From positions 1-64,000 of the forward strand of contig JBGAVD010000005.1 of assembly GCA_044228285.1 (NCBI GenBank): a DNA stretch of 64,000 bases, given 5' to 3'. The translations under genes were made by a program, and so were the position numbers. Positions 1 to 8,250 of the stretch are shown piece by piece (within the stretch, counting starts at the first letter, position 1; every line of letters begins with the position of its first letter). The notes below the pieces were generated by a model. It made no database searches, was not told the origin of the DNA, and saw only the letters and a list, made by a program, of their open reading frames with translations. The stretch comes from JBBATK01 sp044228285. Lineage in GTDB: Bacteria; Bacteroidota; Ignavibacteria; Kapaibacteriales; NICIL-2.

Positions 1-401
1 ATGTGAATAGCAGCACCTGGATAGACCTGCTCAGGTGGTATTCCACCATTGATAGGCTTTGAAAAAGCCTGACCGTTACCAGGTCCAAGTGATACCGGAA
101 CAACGTCGTTTGCCTTCAAGACAAATCTCTCCTTGTATCCCTTGTCTACAACCTCAACGGTTGCATAACCTGCAGAAGCACTTGCCAAATACAACATCAA
201 ACGATTGTTGCCGGCTTCTTCATAACACGGATCGAAAGTGAAGTAGAACTCCACTCCCAAATTACCAGTACCTTTCAAAGCGTTACACGTGACCGCACGG
301 ATCTCGTCTAAGCTCTGATTCTTACCCGCCAACGCTGCTTGCGACCCAAACACACTGAGGGCCATCAAACAGAGCATGTAAAGCGTAGTAATTCGCTTCA
401 T
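1..401 (-). CDS. Tandem paralogue of the IgGFc-binding T9SS surface protein (5' end only)
   Basis: This is the N-terminal 133 or so residues of a secreted surface protein; the rest lies beyond the left edge. It starts with a Sec signal peptide (MKRITTLYMLCLMALS...) and continues into the first part of an IgGFc-binding-like domain. The start ATG is at 401-399 with GGAGAG as ribosome binding site just upstream. Base by base it matches 5532-5932 with about 25 mismatches in 401, and the 140 bases nearest the left edge are identical, so it is a recent tandem copy or has been homogenised with the neighbour. By analogy with the complete copy it probably encodes a large T9SS-exported protein, but the C-terminal sorting domain cannot be seen here. 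Confidence 0.85.
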   Translation of the reverse strand, partial: MKRITTLYMLCLMALSVFGSQAALAGKNQSLDEIRAVTCNALKGTGNLGVEFYFTFDPCYEEAGNNRLMLYLASASAGYATVEVVDKGYKERFVLKANDVVPVSLGPGNGQAFSKPINGGIPPEQVYPGAAIH

Positions 402-1488
402 AGTACACTCTCCAATAATGAATGAAAACGTATGATTAAACTAGAAAAAACTGCTTGTAATGCGTTTTGATACTGCCGTTCTGTTCCGACTTTAAGGTGT
501 TGTTAGCTATCCCCGTGCAAATCTTAGCCATTTTAAAGAAAAAACGCATGACCGCCAAAGAAAATTTGTTCACAGACAAAAAATCCCGGAGGTCTCGTTT
601 ACTTTCTATAGACAATAATCATTGAAACTGCATTCTGTTTCACCTGACTGTAAAAAAAAGTTAATGGTCCAATTCATGACAAGTTCACCTTTTGCACTAG
701 TAAATAATATGAAAAGGTCTTAAATAATGCTTTTCTACGTGAAATCGTACCTAGAGCTGAAACCACAAGTGCTAGAAAATTCATTTTTGGGCTGATTTCT
801 GAGCAGAATCTCTCACTCAGGATGAAGTTGACAGTGCATTCAGACTACTGGGAGGTTATGACGATACACTTCTTGTGACCGCAAGAAGCTGTTCAGGAGA
901 ACTCCTATAAGCTTGTCATGGTTGGACTTAGCGACTCTGTATGACTGTCGAGCGCATGTACAGCAACTACGGACCGAGGAGCTCGAATGGAAGCGTAAGC
1001 ATGAAATGATGGTGAGAGAGATAGGGCGCAGGATAACTGCGGAGCTTCTCTATGCTTGGCATTGTCTGACACCACAACATGGAATGCTGGGCGCTGGTAT
1101 AAAGAAAATGGACTGTTAACCGGGAGGTAGTTGCTCAGATGAGCGTCCGAATGACGATCCTAATCGTCGGAGTTGCCTTTGATAAGTCTATAGCACAGTC
1201 GCGGTTGGACGCTCTAGATCCTCTCCACGATCAGAGTCTTCTGGCGCTACGACACTCGAAGCAGGACTCCTGTTGTATAAAGAACTGCTTCTTTCCGGGA
1301 GGAATTTGCTCTCAAGAGAGTCTGAAAGACCTTTCTAGTCTTGAAGACAACCCACCGTACGTCAAATAGGTGGCCGTGGTTGATCGATCCAGGAATCTAC
1401 CACGATCTCCCTAGACTAATATACTTGTGCTCTGCAAGCTCATGCTGAGCATCTACGCTTCAGAAAGCTACCATTGGTCTGTTATGCT
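402..1488. other. Long spacer between the tandem surface-protein genes, probably decayed DNA
   Basis: About 1.1 kb without a credible gene. The first 250 bases are the upstream region of the left surface-protein gene and resemble 5933-6190. The middle (about 780-1400) has short open frames at 913-1119 and 1139-1369 with no recognisable family. Two imperfect direct repeats occur at about 1094-1138 and 1275-1316; both contain TATAAAGAA followed by CGGGAGG and TTGCTC. In a shifted frame they read as related peptides (WYKENGLLTGR and LYKELLLSGR), which suggests remnants of a degraded coding region. No RNA gene was recognised. Confidence 0.4.
548..599 (-). promoter_or_regulatory. Conserved block upstream of the left surface-protein gene
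   Basis: This 52-base block, about 150 bases upstream of the start codon at 401, matches 6072-6123 with only five mismatches, while most of the flanking spacer has diverged much more. On the minus strand it contains GACCTCC, a TTTTTTGTCTG stretch, ACAAATTTTCT and GGCGGTCAT. It does not fit the Bacteroidota -33/-7 promoter pattern well. An operator, an upstream promoter element or part of a transcribed leader are all possible. That it is functional is an inference from conservation between two copies only. Confidence 0.35.
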
Positions 1489-1527
1489 TCTATAAAAGAA
1501 AGGGACAGCTGCAAAGCAGCTGTCCCT
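1489..1527 (-). terminator. Rho-independent terminator of the complete surface-protein gene
   Basis: A perfect 12-bp inverted repeat (AGGGACAGCTGC / GCAGCTGTCCCT, 1501-1512 and 1516-1527) with a 3-base loop lies 22 bases past the stop codon. On the minus strand it is followed by TTCTTTTATAG. Confidence 0.9.
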
Positions 1528-1549
1528 AACAACCGAGATGTACTTGTTC

Positions 1550-4500
1550 TTACTTCACAACCTGCAGGCGTTGTGTGTAAGAGTTGCTGCCTGAAATCAT
1601 ACGAACGATATAAGAACCGCTCGCAAGATTGTTTGGTACAAAGTTCAAGGTGTAGCTACCACCATTGAGACGCTCATTAACAAGCGTTGCAACGATTTCG
1701 CCATTTGAACCAATGATGTCGATACGAGTTTGTGTATCGTAGCCAACACCAAAGTCAATCTTTGTTCCTGAAGCACCAACTGGGTTTGGACTGATTGTTC
1801 TGAGTTCAAACTGACCCTTTACTGAAGGAGTCAAGTGGTTGAAGCTATAAGCACAAACTGCTTCAGCTGTGATCTTTTGCGTTGAACCTTCAATAACAGC
1901 ACAGGTCTGATTTGTAAAGTTCTGATCGCTGTATGCCATTGCAGGATAGATCTCGACAGTAGTACCCTTTGAATCGAAATCTGGCAAGGTTGTCACGTTC
2001 AACAGCATTTGGAACTGAAGCTTGAAGAGTTCGCTACCTGCACCACCCTTAAGTGGGGTATTGCCACTCAACTTCACGGTCACTGCAATTGAGTCACCTT
2101 CAGTTTGAACGTTAGCACTGTTAACAATCCAGCCGGCAGCTGCACCACCTTGTGAATTCAGAGTAACAACAGCATCGTTGCCAGTCTTGTTGATATCCAT
2201 GTGGTCCTTGTAGAACTTAACCACAACACTCAATGAGTGTACGTTGGCAGCATCGAGATCTTTGTCCAATGAGATTGGGAAATCGAAGTACTTTCTAGAA
2301 CCATCTGTTGTGATAGAACCATTGATTACGTTCTTGCTGTAGAGCTTTGATGGATAGGTCAAACCAGTAACGGTGAAGTCACCTGTAGCAACAACAAATG
2401 GAGCACCTGGAGTAGCTTCACAGATCAGCTTGTAGGTGTTAGCACCTGCAGTCTTTGGTGTGAAGGTCATGGTCACTACACGTGTTTCACCACAGAGAAT
2501 TGGAGTTGTGATGTTCGCTGGCAACACGATGTCAGCGTTTGGACCACTTTGTAGACGGAAGCTACCGGTCAAGAATGGTTGGTTACCAACAAGTGAATCA
2601 CCAATATTCTTAATGGTAACATTGAAGGTAATCGAACCGTTCACGCAAACTTGAGCATCATCTGGATCGATGGTGTACAGAAGGGCACCACCAGAAGCGC
2701 TACCATTCCACTTGCTTGTTTGCTCTGTTTCAGCATCTGACTCAGTTGTGAGAGTGCTCTTGTTGGTAGCAACGGCATTTGGACGATAGTGTGCATTAAG
2801 TACTGGTGATGTTTGACCTGGATCTAAGCGAACAGGGAAGTTGAGTTCTGTACGATTCCAAGCGAACTTTTCTGAACCAACAACGCCATTTGCATAGTCA
2901 TCAGAGATTCCACCAGTAGCATCGAGCAGATTTGTCAATGACAAGGTATCACAGAAAGGCCATTCAGCTTGGCTGAGGTTCTTTATTGTGAATGTTCTGC
3001 TTTGATATCCACTACCGTTGACTAATTGAACCATACCAAAGTCAACATCATCGATCTTGATACGTGGAACAACGCCAGTACCGATTGCCTTGAAGGTGAC
3101 TGGATCAGCGTCGCTTGTGAACAAGATGTTCAACTCATCATTCATTGGTGAATCTGGAATGTACATCAAGGTCAACTTGATGGAAGCACCTGGAGCGATA
3201 TCTAAGCCCTTGAAGTAGTTGAGTGGTTGCTCTAACTGGAACTTGGTCAAGTCGCCCTTTGTCACAACAGCATCGCTGATGGTAACCTTCGCGGTACCTG
3301 TATTCTTTAACTCGAGGTATGCTGTGCCACTTGCAGCATAGTTGTATGTATAAGGACCACTGTACTTTTTGTTGCCACTGATACGGCAACGACCAAAGTC
3401 AACACCGTTTGGAAGCAGACCTGGCTTAACAGCAACACCGGTAATGTTACAGATGTTCTTGATTGTTGATGCATCACTTGTGAATGTAATAGTAGCATCA
3501 AACTTACCTTCAACGGTTGGCTTGAAGTCTACGCTGTACTCTTTACGATCAGCAAGGTTAGGAGCATTTGCTGTGTCAAGGGTCAGGTTAACAGCAGGGA
3601 AGTTAGTTGGAACGTTTGAGGTGTATGGAGTTGTTGCTGGAACAATACCACTTTGATCCTTGATCGTCAACTTTACTTTGCCTTGGCTGTATACGTTAAA
3701 GGTCTTGGTTGTTGTTGTATTGATAACAACGGTACCAAAATCGATATCGTCAACATTGATAACAGGTTCGCCTGTCTTTGCTTCGATGTGCGTGCGATAG
3801 TTGAATACGCAGGTATCACCAACACCAATGGAATCGCGAACATAACCATCATTGCTAGCTGTGTATTGTACGGTGAAGTCTCTGGTTTCGCCAGCCTTCA
3901 ACATGAATGGAAGTTGAACCTTAGGTACGAAATCAAACACACCAGCGCCACCATTCTTGAACTCGAGGCGAGCTACTAATGCTTCTGAATTACCCTTGTT
4001 GACAATCTTGAAGTCTTGTGTACGAACTTCACCCTTCTTCACCGGACCACTTGCAGAGTAGTTGTAGAAGTTTGGTACGATTGTGAGATTAACAGCACGA
4101 TAATCAACCTCGATACATGATTGATTGCCCGCACGGTCAGTAAACACAACCAAGGCATGGCCATCTTGATCTGGGTTATCAACGGTCAATCTCCACTTAA
4201 CGGTCTTAGCAGCTGGAGCACCAGCTTCGAAGTAATCGAAATCTAAGGTGTAGTTGTAAGAAGAATCAGCAACCAAAATGATGGTTGACATGTTCGAACA
4301 GTTCGAATCGTTTGGAAGATCTACGACGCTTGCTGGCTCAAGAATACCAACGGAACCATCGCACTCAACTTTGTAGTGAGGAACTGGTTGTAGTGTATCA
4401 GGAATATCAGCAACAACGGAAAGAGCACCGCTCGTTGGGTGACCGTAAGAATCGTAATCAGATCCACCGTAGTTGTAGCTCATGAATGGAAGGCTGCAAC

Positions 4501-5932
4501 GCAATGCGTATACACCGTCTGCGCCGAGTGTACACTCTTTGAATGCATACTCTTTACCGTTCACTTTTTGCTTGAAAATGTCTTTGGTGCTGAACGCTGG
4601 ACCAAACTTTGAAGCTAGAGTTTGCCACTTGATCTTACCGTTAACACTGACACCAAACTCTAAATCTTTTGGCATTGCACCAGTTGAATCCAATTGGAAA
4701 ACAACTCCAAGGTAGTTTCTGGTGAAGTTGATACCACCCTTTGTACCAGGGGTACAGAAGATTACGTTCTTTTGATATTGCTCGATCGGCATCACATTCA
4801 TTTGGAATGGATCGGTCGAGACGTTGTCATCAGATTGACCAGTGTTGAACACGGTAGCACTGATAGGTTTATCTGCACTCAAGCTCACAACATTGTTACC
4901 GGAACCATCAACGCGCTCATAGATCCAGCCGCGTCCAGGTGAACCACCGGCAGTCTGAATAGTTCTCCAGTAGCTGCCATTGTAGCTGATTTTTGTGTTT
5001 GGTGACTTCGCAAACACTTTCATGTAGTAACCATAGGTACGGGAAGCGTACTTTGGAATCTGAAGGTTACGACCCCACAAGTTTGTTGGCAACTCCATTT
5101 CAGAAATGAAATCACACCACTGCTTGTCAGTTGGAACATTCGCACATTGGTTTCCAGAGATCACACCAACCGGTTTCGTTGCCTTGATTATAGAACCCGA
5201 CATATCGCCTTCTTTGGATTGGGCATCATTACCAACAACCCAAACATCACCCTTATTCATTGTGAATCTCTTCGTATCGCCTGGTCTCATTCCACCACCA
5301 GTTTTGGTAACGCTGGGTCCACCAAGAGTGAATTCAACGTTCGTATTGTCATAAGCTGCAACGATAGCGGTCTCGGATGGGAGCGACAATCCGCCGAACA
5401 TCCACGTCATATCTGCCATGGAAGCGACGATATACTCTTTGCCAAGTGATTGCACAGGCAAAGCCATGAAGGAGTCTGAAGTGTAGGCGAATCGAGTAAC
5501 ACCATACACAACGATAGGAACAGTTGAGGTGATGTGAATAGCAGCACCTGGATAGACCTGCTCAGGTGGTATTCCACCATTGATAGGCTTTGAAAAAGCC
5601 TGACCGTTACCAGGTCCAAGTGATACCGGAACAACGTCGTTTGCCTTCAAGACAAATCTCTCCTTGTATCCTTTGTCTACAACCTCAACGGTTGCATAGC
5701 CTGCCGAAGCGCTAGCCAGATACAACATCAAACGATTGTTGCCAGATTCTTCATAACACGGATCGAAAGTGAAGTAGAACTCCACTCCCAAATTACCAGT
5801 TCCCTTCAGGGCATTACAGGTGATCGCCCGGATCTCGTCAATGCTCTGATTCTTACCCGCAAACGCTGCTTGCGACCCGAACACACTCAGGGCCATCAAG
5901 CAGAGTATATAAAGCGTAGTAATTCGTTTCAT
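1550..5932 (-). CDS. Giant IgGFc-binding / Hydin-like surface protein with T9SS sorting domain
   Basis: A 1460-residue secreted surface protein. The first 25 residues form a Sec signal peptide. About 60-430 resemble the IgGFc-binding N-terminal region found in many bacterial and animal surface proteins. ASH/Hydin-type 'choice-of-anchor D' Ig-like repeats begin near residues 727, 844 and 962, each opening with a (V/I)DFG motif. A further Ig-like unit begins near 1087 and a cohesin-like beta domain near 1196. The end (about 1379-1460) has SPNPVG, a GSYxLxF-like strand and a terminal VVK, as in T9SS type A sorting domains. I chose ATG 5932, and not the in-frame ATG 57 codons upstream, because it begins the signal peptide, has a GGAGAG binding site, and aligns with the start of the paralogue. 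It is probably an adhesin or cell-surface matrix protein; the ligand is unknown. Confidence 0.88.
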   Translation of the reverse strand: MKRITTLYILCLMALSVFGSQAAFAGKNQSIDEIRAITCNALKGTGNLGVEFYFTFDPCYEESGNNRLMLYLASASAGYATVEVVDKGYKERFVLKANDVVPVSLGPGNGQAFSKPINGGIPPEQVYPGAAIHITSTVPIVVYGVTRFAYTSDSFMALPVQSLGKEYIVASMADMTWMFGGLSLPSETAIVAAYDNTNVEFTLGGPSVTKTGGGMRPGDTKRFTMNKGDVWVVGNDAQSKEGDMSGSIIKATKPVGVISGNQCANVPTDKQWCDFISEMELPTNLWGRNLQIPKYASRTYGYYMKVFAKSPNTKISYNGSYWRTIQTAGGSPGRGWIYERVDGSGNNVVSLSADKPISATVFNTGQSDDNVSTDPFQMNVMPIEQYQKNVIFCTPGTKGGINFTRNYLGVVFQLDSTGAMPKDLEFGVSVNGKIKWQTLASKFGPAFSTKDIFKQKVNGKEYAFKECTLGADGVYALRCSLPFMSYNYGGSDYDSYGHPTSGALSVVADIPDTLQPVPHYKVECDGSVGILEPASVVDLPNDSNCSNMSTIILVADSSYNYTLDFDYFEAGAPAAKTVKWRLTVDNPDQDGHALVVFTDRAGNQSCIEVDYRAVNLTIVPNFYNYSASGPVKKGEVRTQDFKIVNKGNSEALVARLEFKNGGAGVFDFVPKVQLPFMLKAGETRDFTVQYTASNDGYVRDSIGVGDTCVFNYRTHIEAKTGEPVINVDDIDFGTVVINTTTTKTFNVYSQGKVKLTIKDQSGIVPATTPYTSNVPTNFPAVNLTLDTANAPNLADRKEYSVDFKPTVEGKFDATITFTSDASTIKNICNITGVAVKPGLLPNGVDFGRCRISGNKKYSGPYTYNYAASGTAYLELKNTGTAKVTISDAVVTKGDLTKFQLEQPLNYFKGLDIAPGASIKLTLMYIPDSPMNDELNILFTSDADPVTFKAIGTGVVPRIKIDDVDFGMVQLVNGSGYQSRTFTIKNLSQAEWPFCDTLSLTNLLDATGGISDDYANGVVGSEKFAWNRTELNFPVRLDPGQTSPVLNAHYRPNAVATNKSTLTTESDAETEQTSKWNGSASGGALLYTIDPDDAQVCVNGSITFNVTIKNIGDSLVGNQPFLTGSFRLQSGPNADIVLPANITTPILCGETRVVTMTFTPKTAGANTYKLICEATPGAPFVVATGDFTVTGLTYPSKLYSKNVINGSITTDGSRKYFDFPISLDKDLDAANVHSLSVVVKFYKDHMDINKTGNDAVVTLNSQGGAAAGWIVNSANVQTEGDSIAVTVKLSGNTPLKGGAGSELFKLQFQMLLNVTTLPDFDSKGTTVEIYPAMAYSDQNFTNQTCAVIEGSTQKITAEAVCAYSFNHLTPSVKGQFELRTISPNPVGASGTKIDFGVGYDTQTRIDIIGSNGEIVATLVNERLNGGSYTLNFVPNNLASGSYIVRMISGSNSYTQRLQVVK

Positions 5933-6071
5933 AATACACTCTCCAATATTGAATGAAAACGTGTGATTTAACACTATAAATAGCTCGTTAACAGAGTTGA
6001 TAACACTCGCTCTAGACCTCAATGAACTCAAAGTCTTCTGCGATCTCCTCAACACTTTCGTGTAAACACGA

Positions 6072-6123
6072 ATGACCGCCAGAGAAAATTTGTGCGCAGA
6101 CAAAAAATCCAGGAGGTCTTGTT
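6072..6123 (-). promoter_or_regulatory. Conserved block upstream of the complete surface-protein gene
   Basis: Second copy of the 52-base block at 548-599 (47 of 52 bases identical by hand alignment), at the matching distance upstream of the start codon at 5932. A small palindrome on the minus strand (CGTGT-TT-ACACG, about 6061-6072) lies beside this copy but not the other. Its function is unproven; shared regulation of the two genes is the simplest reading. Confidence 0.35.
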
Positions 6124-6326
6124 GGTCGTTCTAATGATAGTAATCAACGAGATCGAGTTCTGTTTCACCCCGAAGAAAGAAAATGTGCTGGGGCTATAGA
6201 TTGGTCATCTCCGGCAAGCTGCCCTGCAATCATCTCGAAAGGGAAGAGTGTACAATGAGCTTTCCAACAGAGCTCGTGTGCTTGCTTTGTTGATGCCATG
6301 CACTTCGAGTAGCAAGTAACAGGATC

Positions 6327-6569
6327 TTATGCGCTGTGGTCTTCAGCATCGGTTCTTTGTTCCGTCGCACTCAGCTTTTCACCTTTGTAAACAACTGTGC
6401 CGTCTCGGTTATAGAGAGGCTTCGTGTCGTCCGCGTTAGTATCTATGACACTGAAGGAGCGTTTTTGAGGACTGAATCCAAAAATGCGCCGCACGAATCC
6501 AACTAAGAAGTTGATTCCAACGATGAAAAGCGTCGCGGCTAAAAAGACCAACAGAATGAAGCGTGCCAT
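6327..6569 (-). CDS. Small single-pass membrane protein, unknown function
   Basis: An 80-residue protein. Residues about 4-27 form one hydrophobic helix (FILLVFLAATLFIVGINFLV), followed by a basic stretch (RRIFGF) and then a polar tail ending in charged residues. The ATG at 6569 is preferred to the in-frame TTG two codons upstream. It is transcribed divergently from the acyltransferase-like gene at 6676. I do not recognise a family. By topology it is an inner-membrane protein with a soluble C-terminal tail, probably cytoplasmic. Confidence 0.55.
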   Translation of the reverse strand: MARFILLVFLAATLFIVGINFLVGFVRRIFGFSPQKRSFSVIDTNADDTKPLYNRDGTVVYKGEKLSATEQRTDAEDHSA

Positions 6570-6675
6570 AGTCAAGGTTAGAGTGATGTCCGAAGATAGG
6601 CTTTCTCTGCATAGTCAGACGAGATTGTACCAATTTTAACGCATATTGCGCCAGGTTCTTCTTCTCAGTGCTACT

Positions 6676-7833
6676 ATGAGTTCAACAATTTCCGCCGGAC
6701 GCCTCTCTTTCATCGATTACTTACGCGGTATTGCGGTTCTATGGATGATTGAAGTCCATGTGATCGACATCTGTTTGCACCCGCAGTTTAAAACTGGGCG
6801 TTTTTACGAGATCTTGGATATCTCGAATGGCTTTGTTGCCGTTGCCTTCATCTTTTGTGCTGGTATTGGGTTTCAACTTGCCTTCGATAAAAAAGAGGCA
6901 GACTATCGCCGCTTTGACAGCGCCCTGTGGGGCTATGTTAGACGCTTGGGACACATTCTGTTACTGGCATTCTGGCTTCACTTACCAGCCTTCTCAGCTC
7001 AACGTCTACTGAATGCGACAGCCATCGAGTGGCAACGATTCCTCGATTGTGACGTCTTGCAAACTATTGTCTTCTCGTCTTTCTTTGCTCTGCTGTACTC
7101 GCTGTCTTTGAATTCGGCTCGCGCTCGGACTATAGCCACTGCGCTTATGATCGGAATCTGTTTTGGTTCCGCATGGTACATCCTGCCAATGCAGATGTAC
7201 TCTCATTATCCAAATGTATTTGGAGCAATGATAAGCGGAGTTCCTGTTAGCAAGTTTCCTCTGATCCCGTACTCTGGGTACTTCTTTTCTGGGATGCTAG
7301 CTATACGCTTTTTTATGCGTGCAAAGGATCAGTATAAAATGGCTCTAACAATTCTGGGAATCTCGATAGCCATGGTAACTCTTGCCTTGGCACTGAAAGA
7401 CAGCTCTTTCGACTTTCCTGGGGCGCAAGATTGGTGGCATTATTCGGCCGGTCATGCGGCATTCCGCTTGGGTATCGTTATGGCAGTACTTATGCTACTA
7501 TACCTTGGTAGAGCTGTGTTTGATGGCACCAAAGTTGGATCGATGCTTGTTCTATGCGGACAAGAATCGCTGTTTATGTACATCTTTCACCTGTTTGTAG
7601 TGTATGGTTACATTGCTAATTACAGCTTACTCGGTTGGGCTCAGCACTCTTGGGGCTGGACGGAGAACATACTAACATACCTCGTGATTAGTGGTCTCAC
7701 CTACATTCTCTGTGCAGCCTATCATCGATTTAAAAAATCTCAGCCGCAACGAGCCAGCACGGTCATCCGCTATGTTGTCATTGCCGCAGTTGTGATCTTT
7801 TGCTGTATACCGGCATCATTGACGCTTAAGTAA
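6676..7833 (+). CDS. HGSNAT/DUF1624-like multipass membrane acyltransferase
   Basis: A 385-residue polytopic membrane protein with about ten hydrophobic segments. The N-terminus (RLSFIDYLRGIAVLWMIEVH) carries the (D)xLRGxA...H signature shared by heparan-alpha-glucosaminide N-acetyltransferase catalytic-domain (DUF1624) proteins and related membrane acyltransferases; the histidine in the first helix is a likely catalytic residue. Known relatives transfer acyl groups from a cytoplasmic donor to an extracytoplasmic glycan; the substrate here is not evident. The ATG at 6676 places this motif 10-15 residues in. An upstream in-frame TTG (6646) has no clear binding site. There is no obvious operon partner. 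Confidence 0.7.
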   Translation: MSSTISAGRLSFIDYLRGIAVLWMIEVHVIDICLHPQFKTGRFYEILDISNGFVAVAFIFCAGIGFQLAFDKKEADYRRFDSALWGYVRRLGHILLLAFWLHLPAFSAQRLLNATAIEWQRFLDCDVLQTIVFSSFFALLYSLSLNSARARTIATALMIGICFGSAWYILPMQMYSHYPNVFGAMISGVPVSKFPLIPYSGYFFSGMLAIRFFMRAKDQYKMALTILGISIAMVTLALALKDSSFDFPGAQDWWHYSAGHAAFRLGIVMAVLMLLYLGRAVFDGTKVGSMLVLCGQESLFMYIFHLFVVYGYIANYSLLGWAQHSWGWTENILTYLVISGLTYILCAAYHRFKKSQPQRASTVIRYVVIAAVVIFCCIPASLTLK

Positions 7834-8250
7834 GAGAAGAAGTACGTGACTGGCGTTGTAGGTATTGCAGCAAGTTCTTTTCTTCAACCTGAAGCCTGCG
7901 GCTTCAGCTTAACTTCGTGAATGAGTAGCACGGCACTTTTCCAGCCCAGAATCGAGAAGAGACCTATTGCTCGAGAAACAAGGTCTGTTCTCCATGAAGC
8001 TCTTTCAGAAATGACGATTGGTCTTGAGGAGTTGGCGTGTCTGAGCCGAAGGCTCAGCAGCGTTGATAATAAGTCTTAAGCAGATTATTCTTAAGGTCAG
8101 TACCATTGCAGCTCTACGTTGCTCGCAACGGAGAGAAAAGCCTTAAAGTCTAAACTGCTTTGAGACACACGGAAGCGAGAGTACCTAACGAAAGTGCAGA
8201 TCAACAAAGTCTTTGCAAACAACCTTTTGCTTTGCAGGCCATGTGCCGGA
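7834..8250. other. Intergenic region with small hairpins between convergent genes
   Basis: This lies between the 3' ends of the acyltransferase-like gene and PBP1A. Two perfect short hairpins are visible: CTGAAGCC-TGC-GGCTTCAG (7889-7907) and CTGAGCC-GAA-GGCTCAG (8041-8057). Neither has a convincing T-run, so both are weak terminator candidates at best. I see no gene or RNA family here. Confidence 0.35.

Noticed and set aside
1550..6103. Longer reading of the giant surface protein from ATG 6103
   Set aside because: The extra 57 residues precede an obvious signal peptide, and the tandem copy aligns from ATG 401/5932.
7889..8057. Hairpins at 7889-7907 and 8041-8057 as terminators or small RNAs
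   Set aside because: No T-run or surrounding conservation; they could be chance inverted repeats.
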